In this document: piece after piece, positions 1 to 10,229 of the stretch
Layout: the number at the start of each line of letters is the position of its first letter
How positions within the stretch are numbered: the stretch's first letter is position 1
Source: JASJHI01 sp965371355
Lineage (GTDB): Bacteria > Actinomycetota > Acidimicrobiia > Acidimicrobiales > Ilumatobacteraceae
DNA length: 27,913 bases
NCBI GenBank assembly: GCA_965371355.1
Contig: CBDUYD010000018.1
Location: 1-27,913, forward strand
Direction: 5' to 3'
Notes under the pieces: model-generated
What the model was told of the DNA's origin: nothing
What the model saw: the letters and a program-made list of their open reading frames with translations, nothing else
Databases searched by the model: none
Made by a program: the position numbers and the translations under genes

Positions 1-139
1 GCATCATCGCATCAAGATGCACCTTGCTTCGCGATGGAAGCGACGATCAGGCGGTGCACTGTTGGCGACGGCACCCGTCGGCAAGGCGGTGCAAGCGACG
101 CTTGATGATCGGCTGATCATGGCCAACCCTGGAGCGCCT

Positions 140-520
140 ACCAGCGTCGAAGATCGCTCCGCACGGTGACCGTGGCCGGGTTCGTCATCGAGGAGCTGTC
201 CAAGGTGCCGGCCTCACCGCCGGATCCGAGCGACCTCGTCTTCATATCCCCCGAGGGCCACCCGGTCCCCCCACCAGCTTCCGCCGCCGCTTCTGGAACC
301 CAGCCGTCAACGAGGCTGATCTCTCTCCGCTCCGCGTGCCCGACCTGCGCCACACCGCCGTCGCGCTGTGGATCGCAGCGGGAGCGAACCCGAAGCAGAT
401 CGCGGTGAGAGCCGGTCACACGAGCGTGTCCGTGTCCTCGACCGTCATGGCCATCTCCTCCCGCAGCGACCGCGTCGGAGATTCTGGACGAACGCGTGAC
501 CACGGATCACCCTCGACGCG
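140..520 (+). pseudogene. Decayed tyrosine recombinase (phage-type integrase), C-terminal half
   Basis: Pieces of one integrase catalytic domain are spread over different plus-strand frames. About 139-270 reads as the segment before the catalytic Arg (ending in SPEGHPV). The reading then continues in another frame from about 273 with FRRRFWNPAVNEADLSPLR, followed by the recombinase box DLRHTAVALWIAAGANPKQI and AGHTSVS (about 336-430), which carries the Arg-x-x-His and later His motifs. After that the homologous text shifts frame again (VLDRHGHLLP) and once more (AATASEILDERVT). At least three frameshifts and no N-terminal core-binding domain make it a pseudogene. It lies on the 3' side of tRNA-Ile, the usual target of such integrases, so it is probably the remnant of an integrated element. 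Edges are approximate. Family assignment is by motif recognition; the link to tRNA integration is inference. Confidence 0.75.
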
Positions 521-790
521 CAGCGACGGTGCAGGCAGATCCGTGGTGACATCTCTGGGACGTTCGCGGCCCGCCGACATCATCTCGAAGAACTTGGTGG
601 CAGCTGCGACGTTGCGTCGCGTCGAGACGAACACATCGATCACCTGGCCGTGTTGGTGCCACGCTCGGCGAGCAGTTCTGCAACGTCGCAGTACGACAGT
701 CCGAAGCGGAGGTACCAGCGGACGGCCGACAGGATCACGTCCGGCGGGAACCGGTAGCCGGCGAACGAGACAGAAACAGAACGACCACGA
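505..790 (-). pseudogene. IS6-family transposase remnant with internal deletion
   Basis: On the minus strand, about 765-660 encodes the N-terminal signature of IS6/IS26-type transposases (FAGYRFPPDVILSAVRWYLR followed by FGLSYCDVAELLAERG). The next homologous block, from about 660 to 510, is in another frame and starts in the middle of the DDE domain (HQHGQVIDVFVSTRRN, then AAATKFFEMM and VTTD with the second catalytic Asp). In an intact family member the two blocks are separated by a stretch with the helix-turn-helix end and the first catalytic Asp (WFVDETY), which is missing here, so a deletion of very roughly 60 codons plus a frame change has joined them. The 3' end runs into the end of the integrase remnant on the other strand. 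No terminal inverted repeats or target duplications were identified. It cannot be functional. Confidence 0.7.
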
Positions 791-900
791 CGACGAATCC
801 CCCGGGCACGCTACGACTCGCACCCGATCCGTCAACGCAACAGTGCCCGCGGACCTGGGGAACGGGAGCGGCCCTCTCGACTCGACTACCAGGTGTTGTG

Positions 901-977
901 TGGTGGGGCTACCAAGAATCGAACTTGGGACCTCATCCTTATCAGGGATGCGCTCTAACCGACTGAGCTATAGCCCC
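901..977 (-). tRNA. tRNA-Ile(GAT)
   Basis: The minus strand folds into a complete cloverleaf of 77 nt with an encoded 3' CCA: acceptor stem GGGGCTA/TAGCCCC, D stem GCTC/GAGC, anticodon stem CATCC/GGATG around the loop CTGATAA, and T arm CCAAG-TTCGATT-CTTGG. The anticodon is GAT (Ile). It follows the DUF3566 gene in the same direction, the usual place of tRNA-Ile downstream of gyrA in Actinomycetota. No tRNA-Ala, often found next, is present; the DNA beyond the 3' end is mobile-element debris, so the original neighbourhood was probably broken there. Confidence 0.97.
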
Positions 978-992
978 GGCAAGTCGGCAAGA

Positions 993-2282
993 TTATCGGA
1001 TACGACGCACGATCGCACCAGAGTCATCGACCACGGCCTCGCGAATGATCGTGCCGGAGTCGTCGCGATCGACCGCGGGAACCTCGGGTTCGGGCCGACG
1101 CACGACAAACCGCCGCATCGGTGACGTCCGACGCTCGACGACCTCTTCTTCGAGCACGGTGAACCGGACACCTCCGACGAGATCGGTGATGAGGTTGAAC
1201 AGTGTCGCGAGCAACACCGCGGCGCCGGTGAGTCCGACTACGAGGAACAGGCCGGCGATCCACGCGCTGTGGTAGATCTCGCCGCCGTTGAAATCGAATG
1301 ACGTCCAACCGAACGACTCGAAGAACCGCTCGACGTTGTCGATCGTTCCGGTGGCGTTGGCGACGTTCCAGAGCAGCACGCCCGAGGTGAGCACGATCAC
1401 GTACAACACGAGGTTGGCGATGATCGCGATCTTGAAGACGCTCCACGGGTCGACGCCACGGACGACGCGGGTGACCTTGCGGACCCTCGGCTTGCGGCCG
1501 AGCAGGCGAGGCACCTTCGCCGGAATCGGGATCGGCGCCGGGTCGTAGTCGCGCAGCCGCTGCGGGCGCCGGACGTTCAATCCGGTGTCGTCGTCCTGGG
1601 GGGCAACCTCGACGGTCGGGCCGTCGACCTTGGCCTGACGGAGTTCTTCGAGGACATCGACGCCCGGTGGCAGCACGGTGAGTGCCTCACCCGGAATACC
1701 GACAGGCGCGGCAGTGCCGTCGGCGGACGGGCCGGCGTCGAGTTCGTCGGCATCGCGCAGCGCGGGCTCTTCGGGCTCTTCATCGACCACCACATGGTCG
1801 GCACCGGGCTCGGTCCACACCTGGCCGTCGGCGCCCTGGACCGGCGCCGGAAGCCCCTCGGGCTCTTCGTCGAGTTCCTCGTCGTCGTCGAACTCGTCGT
1901 CGTCGAACAGCGCGACGGCACCGGGGTCGTCGAGAGCCGATTCGTCGAGAGCCGATTCGTCGACTCCGTCATCGGCTGGAGCATCTGTGAGCGCCCCTTC
2001 CTCGACCGGTTCGTCGACCGGTTCGTCGACCTCTTCGTCAGCGGGTGGGTACTCGCCGTGCCCATCCTCGGCGTCGCCGTTCGCGCTCGACCCGGCGTCC
2101 TCGGACCGAGTCGGTGGTGCGAATCCCGCACCCGCCACCATCGGAGCCGGGAAATCACCGTTCGATGCCCGCTCCACGGGGGCCGGCCCGTCGCCGTCAT
2201 CGATCTCGGGTTCGATGTCGGTCACATCGCCGGGCGCGTCGTCGAAACCGGGCTCGTGCAGGGCGCGCTCGGTCTTGCTCAC
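993..2282 (-). CDS. DUF3566 transmembrane protein with long acidic N-terminus
   Basis: The C-terminal third (residues about 268-378) is a DUF3566 domain with two membrane helices, about 283-305 and 340-362, separated by a loop (FFESFGWTSFDFNGG). This family sits downstream of gyrA in Actinomycetota and its biochemical role is unknown. The first 250 residues are acidic, disordered-looking and rich in Asp, Glu, Ala and Pro, with short internal duplications (VDEPVDEPVEE; DESALDESALDD) that are visible as direct repeats in the DNA at about 1927-1956 and 2003-2040. At 429 residues it is considerably longer than its conserved core. The GTG start at 2282 gives the longest frame and has no convincing Shine-Dalgarno sequence, so a start further in is possible. 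It lies after the TadE-like gene and before tRNA-Ile. Confidence 0.9.
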   Translation of the reverse strand: MSKTERALHEPGFDDAPGDVTDIEPEIDDGDGPAPVERASNGDFPAPMVAGAGFAPPTRSEDAGSSANGDAEDGHGEYPPADEEVDEPVDEPVEEGALTDAPADDGVDESALDESALDDPGAVALFDDDEFDDDEELDEEPEGLPAPVQGADGQVWTEPGADHVVVDEEPEEPALRDADELDAGPSADGTAAPVGIPGEALTVLPPGVDVLEELRQAKVDGPTVEVAPQDDDTGLNVRRPQRLRDYDPAPIPIPAKVPRLLGRKPRVRKVTRVVRGVDPWSVFKIAIIANLVLYVIVLTSGVLLWNVANATGTIDNVERFFESFGWTSFDFNGGEIYHSAWIAGLFLVVGLTGAAVLLATLFNLITDLVGGVRFTVLEEEVVERRTSPMRRFVVRRPEPEVPAVDRDDSGTIIREAVVDDSGAIVRRIR

Positions 2283-2362
2283 GGTGAAAGTGTACGCAAC
2301 ACCCTCACCGACTCGGTGTCAAGGCGCTCGCGGAGCGATGATGCGCGGCTTCAGACCGCTGT

Positions 2363-2683
2363 TCACGGCGAGTCCGTCGCCCGGGCGGTGGCCACTTCGT
2401 CGCCCACCCGGACGGTGACCGCGACCTCGTGGGCGCCGGAACTCCAGGCGATCATCACAGCGCCATTGGCCCGTGCCACCGTCAGCGCGGCGTCCCGGCC
2501 ACCGGTGAGTGAGGCGAGCGCCGCGGCGTCCGCCGCGGTCTGTGCTGCCGAGCGGTCGAGAACCGCTGTGCCCAAGCGGGCGACGGCCATGATCAGCACG
2601 ATCGCGATCGTCGTCAAGATGATGACCACGAAGACGGCGGCCTGACCGGCATCTCGCGATCTGGATTCGGAGCGCGTCTGCAT
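2363..2683 (-). CDS. TadE/TadG-like single-span pilus-assembly-type protein
   Basis: A 106-residue protein beginning with a charged stretch (MQTRSESRSRDAGQAAV) followed by a hydrophobic helix at about residues 16-38 and then the helix LDRSAAQTAADAAALA, which is the typical text after the membrane segment of TadE/TadG-like and Flp pilus neighbourhood proteins. The GQAAV entry to the helix resembles the RGSAVVE-type start of these proteins. The start is well supported: AGGAGG at 2691-2696 lies 7 nt before the ATG. No other tad genes are in the window, so whether it belongs to a pilus or serves as a stand-alone envelope protein cannot be told. Its place between gyrA and the DUF3566 gene is unusual. 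Confidence 0.85.
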   Translation of the reverse strand: MQTRSESRSRDAGQAAVFVVIILTTIAIVLIMAVARLGTAVLDRSAAQTAADAAALASLTGGRDAALTVARANGAVMIAWSSGAHEVAVTVRVGDEVATARATDSP

Positions 2684-2775
2684 CGCTGCGCCTCCTGGGA
2701 TTCGTGGAGAGAGACGTGGCGACCGGCGTGTCGCGATGTGGCGTATCCGTCGACATGCGACGAGGACGCGAGCGA

Positions 2776-5229
2776 TCAGTCCTCGTCGGTGGCCATGATC
2801 GGTGCGACGGAGCCGACGACGTCGCCGTCGTCGAGGTTCATCACCCGGACTCCGGTGGCGGTACGGCCCTGCGAGGAGATCTCGCGGGCCGGAATCCGGA
2901 TCGTGATGCCGTTGTTCGACACCGCGACGATCTCGTCGTCGAGACCCACCATGAACGCCGCGACGACCTCGCCCTTGCGCCCGGTGAGCTTGATGCCGCG
3001 CACGCCCTGACCACCACGACCCTGCTGGTTGAAGCGTTCGAGTTGTGTGCGCTTGCCGTACCCGGCCTCGGTCACGATCAGGATCGCGGCGTCATCGCGG
3101 GCTACGTCGACCGACACGACCCGATCGTCGCCGGACTTCAGCCTCATCCCGCGCACGCCGGCAGCCGCTCGACCCATCGCCCGCACATCGTGCTCGCTGA
3201 AGCGGATCGTCATCCCACCGCGGCTGACCATGAACACGTCGTCGTCGCCGCTGGTCTCGATCACCCGCACCAGCTCGTCGCCGTCGCGGAGATTGATCGC
3301 GATCAGACCGTCGCGACGGCTCGAGTCGTACGCGTCGAACGCGGTCTTCTTGACCGTTCCCTTGCGCGTGGCGAAGAAGAGGAACCGCTCGCCCGCGAAG
3401 TCGCGGGTGTCGATGATCGCCTGGATGTGCTCGCCGGGCTGGAGCGGCAGCAGGTTGACGATCGGCATGCCCTTGGCAGTGCGCTCGCGCTCGGGGATCT
3501 CGAGCGCCCGCAGCCGGTAGACCTGGCCACGGTTGGAAAAGAACAAGAGGTGCGCGTGCGCGGTGGTGAAGATGACGTGGCGCACGATGTCGTCGGCCTT
3601 CAACTTGCCGCCCTGCACACCGCGACCGCCGCGCCCCTGCGTCTTGAACGACGCGGCCGGCACGGCCTTGATGTATTGCGCGTCGGTCATCACGATGACG
3701 AGTTCCTTGTCGTCGACAAGGTCTTCGATCGCCATCTCGCCGTCGTCGTAGGTGATCTCGCAGACCCGCGGTGTCGCGAAATCGGAGCGAATCTCGGTGA
3801 TCTCGTCCTTGATCACACCGTTCAACCGGTCGGGGTCGGCAAGAATCTCGTTGAGCTCTTTGATGCTCTCGCGGATCGCCTCGATCTCGGTCTGCAGGTC
3901 GATGCGCGAGAGCCGGGTGAGCTGACGCAATTGCATGTCGAGGATGTCGTTCGCCTGCAGCTCAGAAAACTCGAAGGGCTCGGCCATGAGGCCCTCGCGG
4001 GCGGCGGTGGGGTCGTCGCTCGCACGGATCAGTGCGATCACCTCGTCGATGACGTCGAGCGCCTTGATGCGCCCCTCGAGGATGTGCTCACGTCGCTCGG
4101 CCTTGTCGAGGCGGAACTGCGTGCGCCGCGTGATCACCTCGACCTGGTGCTTGACGTACGCGACGAGCGCGTCACGGAGGTTGACCTGTCGCGGCACGCC
4201 GTCGACCAGCGCGACCATGTTGATCGAGAAGTTCGACTGCAGCTGGGTGAGCTTGTAGAGGTTGTTGAGCACCACGTTGGCGTTGGCGTCGCGCTTGAGC
4301 GTGATGATCAGATTGGTCTTCCCGCCGGACGAGGCGTCGTTGACGTCGGCGATCCCGTCGAGGTCGCCGCCGTCGACGAGATCCTGGATCCGAGAGGCGA
4401 TCGAGGAGCAGCTCGTCTGGTACGGCAACTGCGTGACGACGATCTCGAAGCGGCCGTTCTTGCCCTCTTCGATAGTGGCCGATGCGCGCATCTTCACCGA
4501 CCCTCGTCCGGTGCGGTAGGCGTCGATGATTCCCGCCCGCCCGAGGATGCTCGCACCGGTCGGGAAGTCGGGCCCCTTGACGAAGCTCATCAGATCGTCG
4601 GGGGTCGCCTCGGGGTGGTCGATCAGGTGGACGACCGCGTCGATGACCTCGCCGAGGTTGTGCGGAGGGATGCTGGTCGCCATTCCGACGGCGATGCCCT
4701 GGCTTCCGTTGACCAGCAGGTTCGGGAACCGGGCCGGGAGGACGACGGGCTCTTCGGTGGTGCCGTCGTAGTTGGGAACCGTGTCGACCGTGTCTTCGTC
4801 GATGCCCGCGAGCAACTGCATCGCCAACGGGTCGAGACGGCATTCGGTATAGCGGGATGCAGCCGGTCCAAAATCTGGACTCCCATAATTTCCGTGGAAA
4901 TCGATCAGCGGATGGCGCAGCGAGAACGGTTGTGCGAGGCGCACGAGGGCGTCGTAGATCGCGCCGTCGCCGTGCGGGTGGAAGCGGGCCATCGTGTCGC
5001 CCGACACGCGTGCACACTTGACGTGGGAACGGTCGGGACGGAAGCCCTGGTCCTCCATGTCCCAGATGATCCGGCGGTGGACCGGCTTGAGCCCGTCGCG
5101 CACGTCGGGGAGAGCCCGCGACATGATCACCGACATGGCGTACTCGAGGAACGAGTTCTCCATCTCGTCGTGGAGCGCGATCGGTTGGATCGGATCGCTC
5201 GGTGGTGTGGTGTCGTCTGTGTCTGTCAT
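2776..5229 (-). CDS. gyrA: DNA gyrase subunit A
   Basis: The 817-residue product is the breakage-reunion subunit of DNA gyrase, which introduces negative supercoils with GyrB. The N-terminal domain has PDVRDGLKPVHRR, the winged-helix region with HPHGDGAIYDALV, and the active-site tyrosine in ASRYTECRL (Tyr127). The C-terminal half contains the six-bladed beta-pinwheel, with a GyrA box in QGRGGQGVRGIKL and related repeats such as QGRGGRGVQGGKL. Length is normal. The ATG at 5229 has no obvious Shine-Dalgarno sequence and follows gyrB by 42 bp, so the two are probably one transcript. Residue 89, equivalent to E. coli Ser83 in the quinolone-resistance region, is Gly, while the Asp87 equivalent (Asp93) is kept. 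Confidence 0.98.
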   Translation of the reverse strand: MTDTDDTTPPSDPIQPIALHDEMENSFLEYAMSVIMSRALPDVRDGLKPVHRRIIWDMEDQGFRPDRSHVKCARVSGDTMARFHPHGDGAIYDALVRLAQPFSLRHPLIDFHGNYGSPDFGPAASRYTECRLDPLAMQLLAGIDEDTVDTVPNYDGTTEEPVVLPARFPNLLVNGSQGIAVGMATSIPPHNLGEVIDAVVHLIDHPEATPDDLMSFVKGPDFPTGASILGRAGIIDAYRTGRGSVKMRASATIEEGKNGRFEIVVTQLPYQTSCSSIASRIQDLVDGGDLDGIADVNDASSGGKTNLIITLKRDANANVVLNNLYKLTQLQSNFSINMVALVDGVPRQVNLRDALVAYVKHQVEVITRRTQFRLDKAERREHILEGRIKALDVIDEVIALIRASDDPTAAREGLMAEPFEFSELQANDILDMQLRQLTRLSRIDLQTEIEAIRESIKELNEILADPDRLNGVIKDEITEIRSDFATPRVCEITYDDGEMAIEDLVDDKELVIVMTDAQYIKAVPAASFKTQGRGGRGVQGGKLKADDIVRHVIFTTAHAHLLFFSNRGQVYRLRALEIPERERTAKGMPIVNLLPLQPGEHIQAIIDTRDFAGERFLFFATRKGTVKKTAFDAYDSSRRDGLIAINLRDGDELVRVIETSGDDDVFMVSRGGMTIRFSEHDVRAMGRAAAGVRGMRLKSGDDRVVSVDVARDDAAILIVTEAGYGKRTQLERFNQQGRGGQGVRGIKLTGRKGEVVAAFMVGLDDEIVAVSNNGITIRIPAREISSQGRTATGVRVMNLDDGDVVGSVAPIMATDED

Positions 5230-5271
5230 CGTGTGTCAGTTCGCGTCGGGGTCACTTGCTCGGGCGGCGGA

Positions 5272-7287
<2,016 letters not shown>

Positions 7288-7534
7288 TCGTACCTCGGTG
7301 TGGTCATCGCCCATGGGAGGGCACGTTTTTCGGGGCGATCAGGTGGGTTGACCTGGGGTTTCCGACACAGGATTCGTGTGCCGGAAGAGGCTTCCACACC
7401 CTCTCGCGAGTGTCGTCCATCCTACCAGCGGGGTGTGCCGGAGATGGGGACGGTGCGAGCCACGTTCTCGACGTCGATCCAGTCGCTTTTCGACGGGATT
7501 CACGTCGAGAGCGGTGATCGGCTCGATGCGCCGA

Positions 7535-7840
7535 TCAGCGACGCGGGCGGCTGCCGGCCACACGGACCTCGAGGCGATCGACCTCGACGCCGGCGACCTC
7601 GTGTAGTCGCTCGATGAGACGTGAGGACATGAACTTCGTCTCGGTAGCCCAGGCGGCATCATCGGCCTCGACGGTGAGCACTCCCCCGTCGAGCTTGACC
7701 GGCCGCACGTGTGCAGCGACAACCTCGCCGACCGCCTCGTCCCAGCGGCCGAACAGGCCCCCGATCTGTTTGCGATCGGTGCCCCGCAGCGACTTCATGA
7801 TCCCGTCGAGCGCCGTCGTCAGCGGAACCGGATCACCCAT
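7535..7840 (-). CDS. DUF721 (DciA-like) protein
   Basis: A 101-residue protein of the DUF721 family, found between recF and gyrB in Actinomycetota (the position of mycobacterial Rv0004). Members of this family include DciA, which helps load the replicative helicase DnaB in bacteria lacking DnaC. Recognisable text is the start region LTTALDGIMKSL, the GLFGRWDEAVGEVVAAHVRPVKL core and the VEADDAAWATETKF segment with the conserved Trp. It starts at the ATG at 7840, 47 bp after recF stops; a longer frame exists upstream but is antisense-type sequence overlapping recF. It is short compared with many family members because the disordered N-terminal region is absent. Role in helicase loading is inferred from family and position. 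Confidence 0.9.
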   Translation of the reverse strand: MGDPVPLTTALDGIMKSLRGTDRKQIGGLFGRWDEAVGEVVAAHVRPVKLDGGVLTVEADDAAWATETKFMSSRLIERLHEVAGVEVDRLEVRVAGSRPRR

Positions 7841-7887
7841 GGGCCCACGGTACCGTCCCACGTTCGGGAGTCGGGCCGCGGCGTCGC

Positions 7888-8970
7888 TCAGACCACTTCG
7901 ACCCGACCGGCCTCGACGCGCAGGATCGTGTCCGGTGATGCAGCAGCGGGAAGCCTGCCGGCCGTGGTGATGATCACCTGGCCGTCGGGGAGGTGTTCGA
8001 GCAGCGCCGTCGCCCGCGACTCGTCGAGTTCGGACAGCACGTCGTCGAGCACCAGCACGGGAGCCGACCCGGTCCGTTCGGTGACGAGTCGATGCGCGGC
8101 GAGTCGCAGGGCAAGGGCCAGCGTGCGCTGCTCGCCCTGCGACGCGTGGGTGCGACTCGACATCCCGCCGATCGTCACCGCCAACTCGTCGCGATGCGGC
8201 CCGACCGTGGAGACACCGCGCCGCAGGTCGGTCTGACGGGCATCGAGCAGCGCCTGCGCCAGGCCGATACGACGCCACTCGGGCTCGTATATCAGCTCGA
8301 TCTGCGTCGGCTCGCCCGCCAGCCGCTCGTACGCCTCGATCACCATCGGCGTGACGCGCGCCACCAGCGTCGCCCGCGCGTAGCCGAACTGGTCGGCGAC
8401 CTCGACGAGCTTGGCATCCCAGACCTCGAGCGTCGTCTCGATATCTGGGGTGAGCTGGCCCGATGCCTGCTTGAGCAGTGTGTTGCGCTGCTTCACCACA
8501 CGGTCGATCTCGAGGCGGATCGCGTCGTACTTGGTGGCCAGGGCGACGAGCGTGTCGTCCATGAAGCGACGACGATCGCCTGGCCCACCCTTGATCAGCG
8601 TGAGATCGTCGGGTGAGAAGACGGTGACGCGGACGGCGCCCAGCAGTTCGCGCACGCGCCCCAGCTTCTGACGGTTCACCTGCACACGGTTGCGACCGAC
8701 CCGCGCCAGTTCGAGTTCGATAAGAGTCTCCCGCCCGTCATCGTGGCCGATGATCGCCCGGATCACCGCCGTCGAGGCACCGGCGCGCACCATGGCATCG
8801 TTCGGCGCGCCCCTGAACGACGTCAATGTCGCGAGGTAGGCCAGTGCCTCGGCGAGGTTCGTCTTTCCCTCGCCGTTGTCGCCGACGATCGCAGTGATCC
8901 CGTCGGTGAGTTCGAAAGTCCCCGATTCGTAGTTCCGGAAATCGACGAGCTCGAGCCGCTGAACGATCAC
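7888..8970 (-). CDS. recF: DNA replication and repair protein RecF
   Basis: ATPase of the SMC-like ABC family that works with RecO and RecR at DNA gaps. Visible motifs are Walker A (GDNGEGKTNL, about residues 29-38), the ABC signature in SQGEQRTLALALRLAAH and Walker B VLVLDDVLSELD. The GTG at 8970 gives a protein of 360 residues that begins with the conserved VQRLELVDFRNY; a TTG at 9006 would add 12 non-conserved residues. No perfectly spaced Shine-Dalgarno is seen for either choice. It lies 164 bp after dnaN and just before the DUF721 gene, as in other actinobacteria. Confidence 0.96.
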   Translation of the reverse strand: MIVQRLELVDFRNYESGTFELTDGITAIVGDNGEGKTNLAEALAYLATLTSFRGAPNDAMVRAGASTAVIRAIIGHDDGRETLIELELARVGRNRVQVNRQKLGRVRELLGAVRVTVFSPDDLTLIKGGPGDRRRFMDDTLVALATKYDAIRLEIDRVVKQRNTLLKQASGQLTPDIETTLEVWDAKLVEVADQFGYARATLVARVTPMVIEAYERLAGEPTQIELIYEPEWRRIGLAQALLDARQTDLRRGVSTVGPHRDELAVTIGGMSSRTHASQGEQRTLALALRLAAHRLVTERTGSAPVLVLDDVLSELDESRATALLEHLPDGQVIITTAGRLPAAASPDTILRVEAGRVEVV

Positions 8971-9102
8971 TTCTCCACCAGCATCATCCTCACCGGCATG
9001 TTTCAAGCCGGCGTCTGTTCAACGGGGCCGGCGCCGGGAGCGCCAGCGACCAAGCCTGGCAGCGAGGCCGACCGACAGCTCCCCATCACAAACGTGTCGT
9101 GA

Positions 9103-9138
9103 GGCCTCGATATTGATTGCGGCCTCGATATTCATTAC
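9103..9138. repeat. 18-bp imperfect tandem duplication at the 3' end of dnaN
   Basis: Two adjacent 18-bp units (9103-9120 and 9121-9138) both begin GGCCTCGATATT and differ at only two positions. The right-hand unit contains the dnaN stop codon (read on the minus strand), and the left-hand unit is outside the gene. It looks like a small slippage duplication. Confidence 0.8.
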
Positions 9139-10229
9139 GGAACGCGAACGGGCATCAGCAGGTAGAGGTAGTCGTCCTTGCCCACGCCGCGCAGCACCGC
9201 CGGCTTCATCGGGTCGACCGTCGTCAGCGTCACGTCGTCGCTGTCGACCGCCTCGACACCCGCTACCAGATAGTCGGGGTTGAACGCGACCTCCATCTCG
9301 GCACCCTCGTAGCCCGCGTCGACCTCCTCGGCCGCGTTGCCGACGTCCTGGGTGATCGCCGTCAACCGCACGGTGTCACCGCCGAGTGCGAGCTTCACTG
9401 GGGTCGAGTCCTGGGCGAGGATCTTCACCCGCCGGATCGCCTCGAGCAGCGACGCCTTGCCGACCGTCAGCGTGTTCGGCTGGCTCGACGGCAGGAGGTT
9501 CCGGTAGTTCGGGAACTCCCCTTCGATCAGCCGGGTACTGAGCCGGGTGTTGCCGATGTCGAAGGTCGCCTCACGCTCTCCGAGGCGGACCGACAGCTCG
9601 GACGCTTCGCCGATCAGACGCTCGAGCTCACCGAGCGCTCTGGCGGGGATCAGCACCTTCTGCCCGGCTCCGAGCACCGAGGAATCCTCGAGGTCGCGCA
9701 CCGCGAGGCGGTACGAATCGGTCGCCACCATGCGGATACCGTCGTCCTCGGATGCCAACAGAACGCCCGTCAGCACTGCCCGCGCATCGTCGGTCGATGC
9801 TGCACGAACCACCTGGTTCAGTGCTTCCGACATCGCGTCGGCGGCTACGACGACCGGCTCGGCGCTGGGTTCGGCCTGTGCGGGATAGTCGTCCAGCGAC
9901 AGCGGCCGCACCGAGAACTGCGAACGGCCCGCGCTGATCGACATCTCGTCATCGGTGAGTTCGACCTCGACCGCGCCCGCCGGCAGCGACTTGACGATCT
10001 CTCCGACGAGTCGTGCCGGCACGACCGCGGCACCATCTCGCTCGCCGCCGACGTCGATCGTCAGCCGGATCGTCAACTCGAGGTCGGTGCCGGTGATCGT
10101 CAGTGCGTCGCCGGCGATCTCCATCCTGATCCCGGCGAGGACGGGCAATGTGCCCGGTTGATTCGTCGCCGCACGAGCAGCCGAACCGACCGCCCCGGCG
10201 AGAACGTCACGTTCGCAACGAAACTTCAC
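9135..10229 (-). CDS. dnaN: DNA polymerase III sliding clamp (beta subunit)
   Basis: The 364-residue product has the length and the three-domain pattern of the ring-shaped clamp that tethers the replicative polymerase to DNA. Typical stretches are MKFRCERDVLAGAV at the N-terminus, GTDLELTI in domain 1, FSVRPLSLDDYP before domain 2, TDSYRLAVRDLE, and the C-terminal peptide-binding groove with YLLMPVRVP, matching the family C-terminus LPMRL-type ending. The GTG start at 10229 is preceded by AGGAG about 11 nt upstream. It is downstream of dnaA, separated by a 263-bp spacer, and both are transcribed leftward. Confidence 0.98.
   Translation of the reverse strand: MKFRCERDVLAGAVGSAARAATNQPGTLPVLAGIRMEIAGDALTITGTDLELTIRLTIDVGGERDGAAVVPARLVGEIVKSLPAGAVEVELTDDEMSISAGRSQFSVRPLSLDDYPAQAEPSAEPVVVAADAMSEALNQVVRAASTDDARAVLTGVLLASEDDGIRMVATDSYRLAVRDLEDSSVLGAGQKVLIPARALGELERLIGEASELSVRLGEREATFDIGNTRLSTRLIEGEFPNYRNLLPSSQPNTLTVGKASLLEAIRRVKILAQDSTPVKLALGGDTVRLTAITQDVGNAAEEVDAGYEGAEMEVAFNPDYLVAGVEAVDSDDVTLTTVDPMKPAVLRGVGKDDYLYLLMPVRVP

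Noticed and set aside
1..138. Search for a second copy of the tRNA-Ile 3' end (att site) or CRISPR repeats
   Set aside because: No match to the tRNA 3' sequence and no regularly spaced repeats were seen; nothing recognisable in these bases.
7288..7534. Possible small gene between gyrB and the DUF721 gene
   Set aside because: Plus-strand frames here have no ribosome-binding site or recognisable sequence and run into the DUF721 gene; I treat it as a promoter-containing spacer.
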